A DNA stretch of 64,000 bases from Frigoribacterium faeni (GTDB taxonomy: Bacteria > Actinomycetota > Actinomycetes > Actinomycetales > Microbacteriaceae). The stretch lies in NCBI RefSeq assembly GCF_007988805.1, contig NZ_BJUV01000005.1:1-64000 (forward strand). The letters are read 5' to 3'. Both the position numbers and the translations under genes were made by a program. Below the pieces are notes generated by a model. It had not been told where the DNA came from. It saw only the letters and a program-made list of their open reading frames with translations, and did not search any database. This document shows, piece after piece, positions 14,406-23,165 of this stretch (position 1 is the stretch's first letter; every line of letters begins with the position of its first letter).

Positions 14406-15269
14406 TCAGCTCAGGGTCAGGATGTCGGCACCGCGTTCGGTGACGACGAGGGTGTGCTCGAACTGCGCGGTGCGGCTCTTGTCACGGGTGGTGACGGTCC
14501 ACCCGTCGGACCAGATGTCGGCCTCGATCCCGCCGAGCGTGAGCATGGGTTCGATGGTGAACACCATGCCGACCTCGATGACGTCGTCGTACTGCGGAGC
14601 GTCGTAGTGGGGGATGATGAGCCCCGAGTGGAACGCGCGACCGACGCCGTGCCCCGTGTAGTCGCGGACGACGCCGTAGCCGAACCGCTTCGCGTACGAC
14701 TCGATCGCCCGGCCGATCACGTTGACCTCGCGGCCCGGGGCCACCGCCTTGATGCCCCTGCGGAGCGCCTCGCGCGTGCGGTCGACGAGATCGTGCGTCT
14801 CGGTCGACCCCTCGCCGACGACGAACGTGCGGTTCAGATCGCCGTGGACGCCGTTCGCGAACGCGGTGATGTCGATGTTGATCAGGTCGCCGTCGACGAG
14901 CTCGGTGTCGTCGGGGATCCCGTGGCAGATCACCTCGTTGACCGAGGTGCAGACCGACTTCGGGAACCCGCGGTAGCCGAGGGTCGACGGGTAGGCGTCG
15001 TGGGCGACGAGGTACTCGTGCGCGACCCGGTCGAGCTCGTCGGTCGTGACTCCCGGACGGAGGGCCGCCTCCACCGCGTCGATGGCGCGCGAGGCGATCC
15101 GGCCGCTCTCGCGGATCAGCTCGATCGTCGCGGAGTCGTAGACGTCGCCGCCGGTGTAGGGAGCGGGAGCGGCCTTGCCGACGTATTCGGGGCGGGGGAT
15201 GGACGCCGGGACCGGACGCTGCGCTGAGATCCGGCCGGGGGTCAGGATTCCGTGGGTGTCCCGGGGCAT
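14406..15269 (-). CDS. map: methionine aminopeptidase, type I
   Basis: Removes the initiator methionine from nascent proteins; cytoplasmic; 287 residues. The N-terminal extension (about 40 residues, with [14 protein letters not shown]) is typical of actinobacterial MapB-like enzymes. Catalytic elements: the His in NEVICHGIP, the metal-binding Asp in [17 protein letters not shown], the His in [11 protein letters not shown], and the Glu in [10 protein letters not shown] and QFEHT. I chose the ATG at 15267-15269 because minus-strand TAAGCT lies 8 bases before it; the longer open frame upstream crosses the divergent small gene. ppgK follows closely. Confidence 0.93.
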   Translation of the reverse strand: MPRDTHGILTPGRISAQRPVPASIPRPEYVGKAAPAPYTGGDVYDSATIELIRESGRIASRAIDAVEAALRPGVTTDELDRVAHEYLVAHDAYPSTLGYRGFPKSVCTSVNEVICHGIPDDTELVDGDLINIDITAFANGVHGDLNRTFVVGEGSTETHDLVDRTREALRRGIKAVAPGREVNVIGRAIESYAKRFGYGVVRDYTGHGVGRAFHSGLIIPHYDAPQYDDVIEVGMVFTIEPMLTLGGIEADIWSDGWTVTTRDKSRTAQFEHTLVVTERGADILTLS

Positions 15270-15276
15270 GCGGTCC

Positions 15277-15282
15277 AGCTTA
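15277..15282 (-). promoter_or_regulatory. -10 hexamer TAAGCT, leaderless promoter of map
   Basis: Minus-strand TAAGCT lies 8 bases before the ATG of map. Confidence 0.45.
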
Positions 15283-15392
15283 GGGGGAGCGTCGCCCGCC
15301 GGGCGCCCGCGGCCAGCTGACCATCGCCCGGATCCGAGGACGCACCCGTCGGCGTCCTTGCCGGGATCGGGCGGGCGGGGGAGAATCAACGC

Positions 15393-15545
15393 ATGGTCGC
15401 ATTCGTCATCGCCCTCATGGTCGTGGGCTCGCTCGTCGTCATCTTCGGCATCCTCGTCATGCTGCTCGCCCCGCTCGTCTCGTCGCTGACGGCACGTCGG
15501 TCCGCCGGTCGGGCACCCGTCGCCGTGGCGCCCCGTCGTCGCTGA
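15393..15545 (+). CDS. small single-helix membrane protein (50 aa)
   Basis: Short gene read by eye: begins [20 protein letters not shown] and ends in a basic tail, [12 protein letters not shown] single hydrophobic helix spans residues 2-31, and the tail is Arg-rich, so the C-terminus is likely cytoplasmic. GAGAAT ends 6 bases before the ATG, consistent with a leaderless start like its neighbours. It sits between map (divergent) and the SPOR-like gene. No family recognised; GC3 looks coding, but evidence is limited by size. Confidence 0.55.
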   Translation: MVAFVIALMVVGSLVVIFGILVMLLAPLVSSLTARRSAGRAPVAVAPRRR

Positions 15546-15567
15546 CCCGCTGCCGCCGCCCGCGCAG

Positions 15568-15573
15568 TAGCCT
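15568..15573 (+). promoter_or_regulatory. -10 hexamer TAGCCT, leaderless promoter
   Basis: TAGCCT ends 6 bases before the ATG at 15580. Confidence 0.5.
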
Positions 15574-15579
15574 GCCCGC

Positions 15580-15750
15580 ATGGCAGATTTCTGGTTCAAC
15601 ACGAAGACCCACGAAGTGGAAGAGGGCAAGGTCTCGCCGGCCGTCGACCGGGCGGGGCCGTATGCGACCCGCGAGGAGGCCGCTCAGGCCATCGAGACCA
15701 TCCGCGCCCGCAACGCCCGACTCGACGCGGAAGAGGCCGCCGACGACTGA
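15580..15750 (+). CDS. small SPOR-like protein (56 aa)
   Basis: A 56-residue acidic soluble protein: [20 protein letters not shown], then [20 protein letters not shown] and a DD terminus. The WFNTKT...G.....D..GPY.T.EEA pattern is that of short SPOR-like actinobacterial proteins, which databases also sometimes mislabel as methionine aminopeptidase. It is next to glnA2 in this lineage, but no functional link is known. The start is leaderless. Family resemblance is from memory, so moderate certainty. Confidence 0.6.
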   Translation: MADFWFNTKTHEVEEGKVSPAVDRAGPYATREEAAQAIETIRARNARLDAEEAADD

Positions 15751-15793
15751 GCGCCGCACCGCCGGGTGCGACGCCCGCGCGGCGCGCGTCCAC

Positions 15794-15799
15794 TAGCCT
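15794..15799 (+). promoter_or_regulatory. -10 hexamer TAGCCT of glnA2
   Basis: TAGCCT lies 24 bases before the glnA2 ATG; AAAGG follows in the leader, so this transcript has a short 5' UTR with a ribosome-binding site. No GlnR-type box is seen here, unlike upstream of glnA1 and amt. Confidence 0.45.
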
Positions 15800-15823
15800 G
15801 ATCAGCGAGCAGAAAGGCCGTGA

Positions 15824-17161
15824 ATGGACAAGCAGAGAGACTTCGTTCTTCGAACGATCGAAGAGCGGGGCATCAAGTTCATCCGCCTCTGGTTCACCGA
15901 CGTCATCGGCACGCTCAAGTCCGTCGCGATCGCCCCGGCCGAGGTCGAGGGCGCGTTCGCCGAGGGCATCGGCTTCGACGGCTCGGCCATCGAGGGCCTG
16001 ACCCGGTCGTACGAGGCCGACGTGCTGGCCCAGCCGGACCCGACGACCTTCCAGATCCTGCCCTGGCGTGGTGAGATCGACCCCACGGCGCGGATGTTCT
16101 GCGACATCACGACGCCCGACGGCCAGCCCGCCGTCGCCGACCCGCGCAACGTGCTCAAGCGCACGCTGGCCCGGGCCGGAGAGCGAGGGTTCACGTTCTA
16201 CACACACCCCGAGGTCGAGTTCTACCTCCTCAAGAGCGCCCAGGTCGGCGAGCAGGGGCCGCAGCCGGTCGACTCCGCCGGCTACTTCGACAACGTGCCC
16301 GGCGGCACCGCCCACGACTTCCGACGCCGCTCGGTGCGGATGCTGGAGGACCTCGGGATCTCCGTCGAGTTCAGCCACCACGAGGCCGGCCCCGGACAGA
16401 ACGAGATCGACCTCCGCTACGCCGACGCCCTGACCACGGCCGACAACATCATGACCTTCCGCACGGTCATCAAAGAGGTCGCGATCGAGCAGGGCGTCTA
16501 CGCGACGTTCATGCCCAAGCCGTTCAGTCAGCACCCCGGATCGGGCATGCACACCCACATGTCGCTGTTCGAGGGCGACTCGAACGCGTTCTACGAGGCG
16601 GGCGCCGAGTACCAGCTGAGCACCATCGGCCGGCAGTTCATCGCGGGCCTGCTGCGCCACGCTCCCGAGATCACGGCCGTCACGAACCAGTTCGTCAACA
16701 GCTACAAGAGGCTCTGGGGCGGTGACGAGGCGCCGAGCTTCGTCACGTGGGGGCACAACAACCGTTCGGCGCTCGTCCGCGTCCCGCTCTACAAGCCGAA
16801 CAAGGGCAACTCGAGCCGTGTCGAGTACCGGGCGATCGACTCCGCCGCGAACCCGTACCTGGCGTTCTCGCTCATGCTCGCGGCCGGGCTCAAGGGCATC
16901 GAGGAGGGCTACGAGCTCCCCACCGAGGCCGAGGACAACGTCTGGGGCATGAGCGACGCCGAGCGTCGCGCCCTGGGCTACAAGCAGTTGCCCGCCAGTC
17001 TCGATCACGCCCTGTCGATCATGGAGGACAGCGAGCTGGTCGCCGAGACCCTCGGCGAGCAGGTCTTCAACTACGTGCTGCTGAACAAGCGTCAGGAGTG
17101 GAAGGCCTACCGGGCCCAGGTCACGCCGTTCGAGCTGCGCTCGAACCTCGAGATCCTCTGA
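15824..17161 (+). CDS. glnA2: glutamine synthetase, GlnA2 type
   Basis: Joins glutamate and ammonia to glutamine using ATP; cytoplasmic dodecamer. 445 residues, matching the shorter actinobacterial GlnA2 rather than the 474-residue GlnA1 at 20210. Family blocks: WFTDVIGTLKSVAI, GIGFDGSAIEG, the metal-ligand SHHEAGPGQNEI, GMHTHMSLF, and the ATP/Glu site NRSALVRVP. At the site of the adenylylated Tyr loop it reads ELPTEAEDNVW, so the usual NLY-D/E-LPPEE target is absent and it may not be controlled by GlnE. GlnE follows after 12 bases, so the two are co-transcribed. Confidence 0.92.
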   Translation: MDKQRDFVLRTIEERGIKFIRLWFTDVIGTLKSVAIAPAEVEGAFAEGIGFDGSAIEGLTRSYEADVLAQPDPTTFQILPWRGEIDPTARMFCDITTPDGQPAVADPRNVLKRTLARAGERGFTFYTHPEVEFYLLKSAQVGEQGPQPVDSAGYFDNVPGGTAHDFRRRSVRMLEDLGISVEFSHHEAGPGQNEIDLRYADALTTADNIMTFRTVIKEVAIEQGVYATFMPKPFSQHPGSGMHTHMSLFEGDSNAFYEAGAEYQLSTIGRQFIAGLLRHAPEITAVTNQFVNSYKRLWGGDEAPSFVTWGHNNRSALVRVPLYKPNKGNSSRVEYRAIDSAANPYLAFSLMLAAGLKGIEEGYELPTEAEDNVWGMSDAERRALGYKQLPASLDHALSIMEDSELVAETLGEQVFNYVLLNKRQEWKAYRAQVTPFELRSNLEIL

Positions 17162-17173
17162 CCCGAGATCGCC

Positions 17174-20119
17174 ATGCCCCGTCCTGCCACCGCTCTGTCC
17201 GAGTTGGCACGGCTGGGTTTCTCCGAGCTCGGCGAGTCGAGAGACCGTCTCGCCGAGCTCGCCTCCGCCACCCCGGCGATCGGCGAGCTCCTTCCCGCCT
17301 TCGCCGCCTGCGCCGATCCGGACGCGGCGTTGTCGCTCCTCGCCCGCCTGATCGACCGTGATCGCGACGTCGTCGTCGGACTGCTCGACGACGGGTTCGG
17401 TCCGCGCCTGCTCACTGTGCTGGGCGCCTCCTCGGGCCTCGCCGACTTCCTCGTCCGGCGTCCCTCCGAGCTCGACGCTCTCCGGACGGCCCTCGTCACC
17501 CCGCCGTCGGAGGCCGAGTACGTCGACGATCTCCGCCGCACGGTCGACGGTCTCGTCGGCGACGACGCCCGGGTCGCGCTCCGGGTGCGCTACCGCCGTC
17601 ACCTCCTGCAGCTGGCGTCCTTCGACCTCGACTCCGCCGACCCGATCGCCGTCCTCCCCGTGGTCGCCACCGCCCTGGCCGATCTGGCCGGGGCCGCGCT
17701 CGAGGCCGCTCTCGACGTCGCGCGGCGCGAGGTCGCGTTCCCCGCGGCGGACGTCGAGCGCACCCGGCTGGCCGTCATCGGGATGGGCAAGGCCGGCGCA
17801 CGGGAGCTCAACTACCTCAGCGACGTCGACGTCGTCTACGTGGCCGAGGGTGCCGACGGCCTCGACAACGGGAGAGCCGTGGAGATCGCCACCCGACTGG
17901 CCGTGCACGCCGTGCGGGTGGTCTCCGAGCTGTCGCTCGAGACGGAGCTCTGGGAGGTCGACGCCAACCTGAGGCCCGAGGGGCAGGCCGGCGCCCTGGT
18001 CCGCACCCTCGAGTCCCACGTCGCCTACTACGAGCGATGGGCGAAGGGGTGGGAGTTCCAGGCGCTCCTCAAGGCCCGGCCCCTGGCCGGCGATCGCGAG
18101 CTGGGGGAGCGCTACGTCGACCGGGTGTCGCCCTTCGTCTGGCAGGCGGCGGCGCAGGAGAACTTCGTCGAGTCCGTGCAGCGCATGCGCGAACGCGTGA
18201 CCGATCTGATCCCCGCCGACGAGGTCGATCGGCAGCTCAAGCTCGGGCCGGGCGGGCTCCGTGACATCGAGTTCACCATCCAGCTCCTCCAGCTCGTCCA
18301 CGGTCAATCCGACGAGGGCGTCCGCCAGCGGGCGACCCTCGACGCCCTCGGCGCCCTCGCCCGCCGCGGGTACGTGGGCAGGGCCGAGGCGGCCGAGTTC
18401 GATCGCGACTACCGCCTCCTGCGCCTGCTCGAGCACCGCATCCAGCTCTCGCGTCTCCGGCGGACGCACCTCATGCCGATCGACGAGGGCGCCCTCCGCG
18501 TGCTCGCACGGTCCAGCCGGCTCGGTGCGACCTCGGCGGAGCTCGTGGCGACCTGGCACGAGGTCCGACGTCGCGTCCGCACCCTGCACCAGCGGCTGTT
18601 CTACCGTCCGCTGCTCTCCGCCGTCGCCGCGCGCCCCGAGGAGGACCTCGCCCTCAGCTCGGATCAGGCGGCGGCCCGGCTCGCCGCCATCGGCTTCGCG
18701 GATCCCCGGGGCGCCCTCGGGCACATCGCCGCGCTCACCGCGGGGGTCTCGCGGCGTGCCAGCATCCAGCGGCACCTCCTGCCGGCGATGCTGCAGTGGT
18801 TCGCCGACGGGACCGATCCCGACCTCGGCCTCCTGGCCTTCCGGAGGCTGAGCGACGGGCTCGGCGAGTCGTACTGGTTCCTGCGGATGCTCCGCGACTC
18901 CTCCGGCGCCGCGCATCGGCTGACGACCGTCCTCTCCAGCTCGCGCTTCGTCGCCGATCTCCTCGACCGCATCCCGGAATCCGCGGCCTGGTTCGAGAAC
19001 GACCACGAGCTGAGGCCCCGCCCGCTCGAGAGCCTGCTCGACGAGGCCAGGGCCACCGTGGCTCGGCACGGCAGCGTCGACGCCGCCGCCGGGGTCCTCC
19101 GCCAGGCACGCCGGCGCGAGATCCTCCGCCTGGCCATGGGCGGGATCCTCGGTCTGCTGAGCATCGACGAGCTCGCCCTCGGGCTCTCGGACGTGACGAC
19201 GGCGACGATCGCCGGAGCGCTGTCGCTGGCTCGGCGGGACGCGGGCGACCTCGAGTTCGCGGTGATCGCGATGGGGCGTTACGGCGGACGCGAGCTCGGC
19301 TTCGGGTCGGACGCCGACGTGCTCTACGTCTACCGTGCGGCGGACGACGACGACACGGCGCACCGCCGGGCCCTCGCCGTCGTCTCCGAGCTCAATCGCC
19401 TGACGTCCGACGCGCTCGTCCCCCTCGACCTCGACAGCGGTCTGCGGCCGGAGGGCAAGAACGGCACCGTGGCCAGATCGCTCGCGTCGTACCGGGCGTA
19501 CTACGCGCGGTGGTCGCTGACCTGGGAGGCCCAGTCGCTCCTCCGGGCGCGCGCGGTCGCCGGCGATCCCGCACTGGCGGACGACTTCATGGCCGTGGCC
19601 GACGGAGTCCGCTATCCGACGGCCATCTCCGACCAGGAGGTGCGCGAGGTCAAGCGGATCAAGGCCCGGGTCGAGGCCGAACGGCTGCCCAAGGGCGCCG
19701 AGCCGTCACGCCATCTCAAGCTCGGCCGCGGCTCGTTGAGCGACGTCGAGTGGTACGTGCAGCTGCTCCAGCTGCAGCACGCGCACGAGGTGCTCGGCCT
19801 GCGGACGCCCTCCACGATCGAGGCCCTCGCCGCGGCCGCCGAGGCGGGTCTCCTCGGATCGGACGACGCCCGGAAGCTCCGCGAGGCGTGGACCATCGCG
19901 TCGAGGGCGCGGTCCGCCGTGGTGCTGTGGACCTCGCGGACGTCCGACGTCCTGCCGACCGACCGGCGCCTCCTCGAGGGGGTCGCCCGCCTCATGGAGT
20001 ATCCGCCCGGTTCGGCGACCCGCCTCGAAGAGGACTACCTTGCGGCCACGCGTCGATCCCGCGCCGTCTTCGAACGCGGCTTCTACGGCCTCGACGAGGC
20101 CCCCGAGCCGACCGCCTGA
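17174..20119 (+). CDS. glnE: bifunctional glutamine synthetase adenylyltransferase/deadenylylase
   Basis: Adds and removes AMP on the regulatory tyrosine of glutamine synthetase. 981 residues, normal for actinobacteria. Two nucleotidyltransferase domains are seen: the N-terminal copy has GMGKAGARELNYLSDVDVVY (about 203-222), the C-terminal copy has MGRYGGRELGFGSDADVLY (about 700-718); both keep the G-S/N-x-SD-D-x-D metal motif. Each is followed by an R-x-KPG-x-L-D-E-like helical segment (LKLGPGGLRDIEFTIQ and LKLGRGSLSDVEWYVQ). It is directly downstream of glnA2; the likely substrate is GlnA1, encoded convergently at 20210-21634. A shared bidirectional terminator separates them. Confidence 0.95.
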   Translation: MPRPATALSELARLGFSELGESRDRLAELASATPAIGELLPAFAACADPDAALSLLARLIDRDRDVVVGLLDDGFGPRLLTVLGASSGLADFLVRRPSELDALRTALVTPPSEAEYVDDLRRTVDGLVGDDARVALRVRYRRHLLQLASFDLDSADPIAVLPVVATALADLAGAALEAALDVARREVAFPAADVERTRLAVIGMGKAGARELNYLSDVDVVYVAEGADGLDNGRAVEIATRLAVHAVRVVSELSLETELWEVDANLRPEGQAGALVRTLESHVAYYERWAKGWEFQALLKARPLAGDRELGERYVDRVSPFVWQAAAQENFVESVQRMRERVTDLIPADEVDRQLKLGPGGLRDIEFTIQLLQLVHGQSDEGVRQRATLDALGALARRGYVGRAEAAEFDRDYRLLRLLEHRIQLSRLRRTHLMPIDEGALRVLARSSRLGATSAELVATWHEVRRRVRTLHQRLFYRPLLSAVAARPEEDLALSSDQAAARLAAIGFADPRGALGHIAALTAGVSRRASIQRHLLPAMLQWFADGTDPDLGLLAFRRLSDGLGESYWFLRMLRDSSGAAHRLTTVLSSSRFVADLLDRIPESAAWFENDHELRPRPLESLLDEARATVARHGSVDAAAGVLRQARRREILRLAMGGILGLLSIDELALGLSDVTTATIAGALSLARRDAGDLEFAVIAMGRYGGRELGFGSDADVLYVYRAADDDDTAHRRALAVVSELNRLTSDALVPLDLDSGLRPEGKNGTVARSLASYRAYYARWSLTWEAQSLLRARAVAGDPALADDFMAVADGVRYPTAISDQEVREVKRIKARVEAERLPKGAEPSRHLKLGRGSLSDVEWYVQLLQLQHAHEVLGLRTPSTIEALAAAAEAGLLGSDDARKLREAWTIASRARSAVVLWTSRTSDVLPTDRRLLEGVARLMEYPPGSATRLEEDYLAATRRSRAVFERGFYGLDEAPEPTA

Positions 20120-20151
20120 GGCGGATCGCCCGGACCGGCCCCGCTCACGCG

Positions 20152-20186
20152 GAGAGGCCCGCACCCCTCGGGGATGCGGGCCTCTC
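20152..20186. terminator. bidirectional terminator between glnE and glnA1
   Basis: Perfect 12-base stem GAGAGGCCCGCA / TGCGGGCCTCTC with an 11-base loop, between convergent stop codons. Confidence 0.85.
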
Positions 20187-20209
20187 GTGGTCCGGGCGGT
20201 GCCGACGGC

Positions 20210-21634
20210 TCAGACGCCGAAGTAGAGCTCGAACTCGAAGGGGTGCGGACGCTGTGCCATGGGCAGGATCTCCTTCTCGCGCTTGTACGCGATCCAGGTC
20301 TCGATCAGGTCCTCGGTGAAGACGTTGCCCTTGGTGAGGAACTCGTGGTCCGCCTCGAGGGCGTCGAGGGCGCCGTCGAGCGAGGCCGGGACCTGGGGGA
20401 TGTTCTTCGCCTCCTCGGGGGGCAGCTCGTACAGGTCCTTGTCGACCGGCTCGTGCGGCTCGATCCGGTTCTGGATGCCGTCGAGGCCCGCCATCAGCTG
20501 GGCGGCGAAGGCCAGGTACGGGTTCGAGGCGGCGTCGGGGACGCGGAACTCGATGCGCTTGGCCTTGGGGTTCGTCCCCGTGATGGGGATGCGGATCGCG
20601 GCGGACCGGTTGCCGGCCGAGTAGACCAGGTTGACGGGAGCCTCGAAGCCCGGGATCAGACGGTGGTACGAGTTGATCGACGGGTTCGTGAAGGCGAGCA
20701 CCGCGGGGGCGTGCTTCAGCAGACCGCCGATGTACCAGCGCGCCAGGTCGGAGAGGCCGCCGTAGCCGTTCTCGTCGTAGAACAGCGGCTTGCCGTCGTT
20801 CCAGAGCGACTGGTGGGTGTGCATGCCCGAGCCGTTGTCGCCGAAGAGCGGCTTCGGCATGAAGGTCGCGACCTTGCCCCAGAGCTCGGCGGTGTTCTTG
20901 ACGATGTACTTGAACTTCAGGATGTCGTCGGCGGCGTGCACCATCGTGTCGAACTTGTAGTTGATCTCCTGCTGGCCGCCGGTGCCCACCTCGTGGTGCG
21001 CACGCTCGAGCTCGAGGCCGGAGTCGATCAGCTTGAGGCTGATGTCGTCGCGGAGGTCGGCGGTCTTGTCGACCGGGCTGACCGGGAAGTACCCGCCCTT
21101 GTAGGCGGTCTTGTTGGCGAGGTTGCCGCCCTCTTCGACACGGCCGGTGTTCCAGGCGCCCTCTTCGCTGTCGACGCTGTAGAAGCTGGCGTTCTGCTTC
21201 ACCTCGTAGCGGACGTCGTCGAAGATGTAGAACTCGGCCTCGGGGGCGAAGAACGCGGTGTCGGCGATGCCGGTCGACGCGAGGTACTTCTCGGCCTTCT
21301 TGGCGACCTGACGCGGGTCGCGGCTGTAGAGCTCGCCGTTGCGCGGGTTGAAGATGTCGAAGACGAGGATGAGGGTGCGCTCGACGCGGAACGGGTCGAC
21401 GTAGCCGGTGGTCACATCGGGGATGAGCTGCATGTCCGACTCGTGGATCGAGGCGAAGCCACGGATGGACGATCCGTCGAAGAGCTGTCCGACGGAGAAG
21501 AACTCCTCGTCGACCGTGGAGGCGGGGATGTTGAAGTGCTGCTGGACACCGGGGAGATCGGTGAAGCGGATGTCAAGGAACTTGACGTCGGTGTCCTTGA
21601 TGAACTTCAGCACCTCGGAAGAATCAGTGAACAT
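20210..21634 (-). CDS. glnA: glutamine synthetase type I (GlnA1)
   Basis: Main ammonia-assimilating enzyme, cytoplasmic dodecamer, 474 residues (typical GSI-beta). Blocks: [37 protein letters not shown] with metal-binding Glu, [11 protein letters not shown], and NRSAAIRIP. The adenylylation loop [17 protein letters not shown] carries the target Tyr, so it can be controlled by GlnE. GGAGAG lies about 8 bases before the ATG. Upstream is a complete four-half-site GlnR-type box with a -10 hexamer 11 bases downstream, so transcription is probably activated by GlnR under nitrogen limitation. The gene converges with glnE. Confidence 0.96.
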   Translation of the reverse strand: MFTDSSEVLKFIKDTDVKFLDIRFTDLPGVQQHFNIPASTVDEEFFSVGQLFDGSSIRGFASIHESDMQLIPDVTTGYVDPFRVERTLILVFDIFNPRNGELYSRDPRQVAKKAEKYLASTGIADTAFFAPEAEFYIFDDVRYEVKQNASFYSVDSEEGAWNTGRVEEGGNLANKTAYKGGYFPVSPVDKTADLRDDISLKLIDSGLELERAHHEVGTGGQQEINYKFDTMVHAADDILKFKYIVKNTAELWGKVATFMPKPLFGDNGSGMHTHQSLWNDGKPLFYDENGYGGLSDLARWYIGGLLKHAPAVLAFTNPSINSYHRLIPGFEAPVNLVYSAGNRSAAIRIPITGTNPKAKRIEFRVPDAASNPYLAFAAQLMAGLDGIQNRIEPHEPVDKDLYELPPEEAKNIPQVPASLDGALDALEADHEFLTKGNVFTEDLIETWIAYKREKEILPMAQRPHPFEFELYFGV

Positions 21635-21695
21635 GCTAGATGTCTCTCCAATGGGCTTGGCTGGATCGGATCGGCCACGGGCGCAGCCTCTGTCG

Positions 21696-21701
21696 AGGCT
21701 A
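21696..21701 (-). promoter_or_regulatory. -10 hexamer TAGCCT of glnA1
   Basis: Minus-strand TAGCCT begins 11 bases after the last GlnR half site. The same spacing is seen at amt. The implied leader is about 55-60 bases. Confidence 0.6.
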
Positions 21702-21711
21702 TTGAGGGGCC

Positions 21712-21749
21712 GTTTCGACGCAGTGTCCCCAATGTTTCCGGCATGTTAC
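21712..21749 (-). promoter_or_regulatory. GlnR-type binding site upstream of glnA1
   Basis: On the minus strand, four 5-base half sites each separated by exactly 6 bases: GTAAC, GAAAC, GACAC, GAAAC. This is the a-n6-b-n6-a-n6-b layout (GTnAC/GAAAC) of actinobacterial GlnR boxes, with only the third half site off consensus. It lies directly upstream of the glnA1 -10, in the place expected for an activator. No glnR gene is in the window. Confidence 0.8.
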
Positions 21750-21764
21750 GGCTGGCTCGATCGG

Positions 21765-21770
21765 TAGGCT
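21765..21770 (+). promoter_or_regulatory. -10 hexamer TAGGCT, leaderless promoter of RDD gene
   Basis: TAGGCT ends 6 bases before the ATG at 21777; it lies just beyond the GlnR box of the divergent glnA1. Confidence 0.5.
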
Positions 21771-21776
21771 CGGGGC

Positions 21777-22223
21777 ATGCCCGACACGCCTCGCACACCT
21801 CCCCCCGGCCCCGATGCGGCAGGAGGCGCGGCGAGCGGCCCTCAGGCCTGGCCGGGCCGCAGACTCGGCCTCCCCGAGCACGGTCCGAGGTCGATCGCGC
21901 GCATCGGTCGCCGGGTCGGCGGCATCGCCATCGACTGGGCGCTGGCCTACATCGTGGCGTTCGCCTTCTTCCAGGGCGAGGGGATCGCGATCACGATCGT
22001 CTTCGTCCTGATCCAGATCGTCTTCCTGATCACCCTGGGCGGGACCATCGGCCACCTCGCGCTCCGGATGCGGGTCGTCCCGATGCAGGGCGGTCCGCTG
22101 GGCGTCTGGCGTCCCATCGTGCGGACGCTGCTCGTGGCCGTGGTGATCCCCGCCGTCGTCTGGGACCTCGACCAGCGTGGCCTGCACGACCGCATCGCCG
22201 CAACCGTCCTCGTCCGCGTCTGA
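21777..22223 (+). CDS. RDD-family membrane protein
   Basis: 148 residues. After a Pro/Gly-rich N-terminal tail comes the RDD-type domain: RIGRRVGGIAIDWALAYIVA with the conserved Arg and Asp, a second helix around ITIVFVLIQIVFLITLGGTI, the GHLALRMRVV motif, and the last helix TLLVAVVIPAVVWDLDQRGL then HDRIAATVLV. Such proteins have three to four membrane helices; some act as ion antiporters, but most are uncharacterised. Divergent from glnA1; the GlnR box lies between, so its promoter may feel GlnR binding. Leaderless start. Convergent with the DUF4191 gene. Confidence 0.85.
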   Translation: MPDTPRTPPPGPDAAGGAASGPQAWPGRRLGLPEHGPRSIARIGRRVGGIAIDWALAYIVAFAFFQGEGIAITIVFVLIQIVFLITLGGTIGHLALRMRVVPMQGGPLGVWRPIVRTLLVAVVIPAVVWDLDQRGLHDRIAATVLVRV

Positions 22224-22246
22224 CGGCGCACCCGCCGCCCGGTCCG

Positions 22247-22297
22247 GAAGACGACGAAGCCGCTCCCCGAGAACGGGGGAGCGGCTTCGTCGTCTTC
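22247..22297. terminator. bidirectional terminator between RDD and DUF4191 genes
   Basis: Long stem, about 22 bases: GAAGACGACGAAGCCGCTCC pairs perfectly with GGAGCGGCTTCGTCGTCTTC around a short loop. Confidence 0.85.
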
Positions 22298-22321
22298 GTC
22301 GCCGAGGCGTCGGACCAGGGG

Positions 22322-23044
22322 TCAGCGAGGTCGGCCGGCGCGGACCTTGAACGGATCGACGCCCTTCGGGATCGGCAGGCCGTTCTGGCCGAGCGACTGG
22401 AGGCGGTTGCCGACGGCGAGGACCTCGTTGCGGTTGATCGCCTTCTTGAGCTTGTTCATGCGGCCGGCGAGCTTGTGCAGAGGCACGGCGTCGCTGTCGG
22501 GGCCGACGTGCAGCACGGTGATGGGGACGTTCGGCAGCACCCGGGCGACCTTGCGTCGCTCCTCGTCGACCAGCCGCTTGGTCTGACCGGCCGATCCCTC
22601 GGCGATGAGCACCACTCCGGGCTTGCCGACGGCGCGGTAGATCGCGGCCTGGCTGCGACCCTGGACGGCGACCGGCATCTCGTTGGCCCGCCAGGCTCGG
22701 CGGAGACCGCTCTTCATGACGGCGCCGACGGCACCGGGCTGCCCCTCGATCTGCGAGTAGGCGGCTCGTTCCGCACGCCGCCCCAGCACGATCAGGAGCA
22801 GGAGGATGCCGAGCATCAGTCCCACGATGATGTAGAGGACGAGGGCGAGGACGTTGCCCTGCGAGAGCAGGAGCCCGGCCAGCACGCCGAGCAGGATCGG
22901 CAGGATCAGCACCGTCAGCATCAGCGGCAGAGCCGTCTTGTCGATGCGGCGGGTCATCTGGAAGACCTGCCACATCTGCTTGAAACGGCCCGGCTCCTTG
23001 GGCGGTTTCGGGGTCGTGTTCTCCGAAGACGTACGTCGTGCCAT
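22322..23044 (-). CDS. DUF4191 family membrane protein
   Basis: 240 residues. A basic N-terminal tail (RRTSSENTTPKPPKEPGRFK) leads to two adjacent membrane helices (about 40-60, LMLTVLILPILLGVLAG, and 66-90, VLALVLYIIVGLMLGILLLL). The C-terminal soluble half holds GKPGVVLIAEGSAGQTKRL, VPITVLHVG and KLAGRMNKLKKAINRNEV. This is the actinobacterial DUF4191 family, usually located near glutamine synthetase or lipoate genes, as here. The start at ATG 23042-23044 is preferred over GTG 23048 because minus-strand TATCCT lies 7 bases before it. Function unknown. Confidence 0.85.
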   Translation of the reverse strand: MARRTSSENTTPKPPKEPGRFKQMWQVFQMTRRIDKTALPLMLTVLILPILLGVLAGLLLSQGNVLALVLYIIVGLMLGILLLLIVLGRRAERAAYSQIEGQPGAVGAVMKSGLRRAWRANEMPVAVQGRSQAAIYRAVGKPGVVLIAEGSAGQTKRLVDEERRKVARVLPNVPITVLHVGPDSDAVPLHKLAGRMNKLKKAINRNEVLAVGNRLQSLGQNGLPIPKGVDPFKVRAGRPR

Positions 23045-23165
23045 GCACACAGGATACGGGGTCGGCTCGTCTCGTGAGTCCTCCCCGTGTCCGCCGTCGA
23101 CGAACGGCTCCCCAGCGGCGATCCCGGGCCGGGTCCCGGCGCGCCGATCGGGGCACCCTGGGGCG

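Noticed and set aside
15596-19363. Long minus-strand open frame across glnA2 and glnE
   Set aside because: Shadow of genuine genes; composition and lack of any family motif argue against coding.
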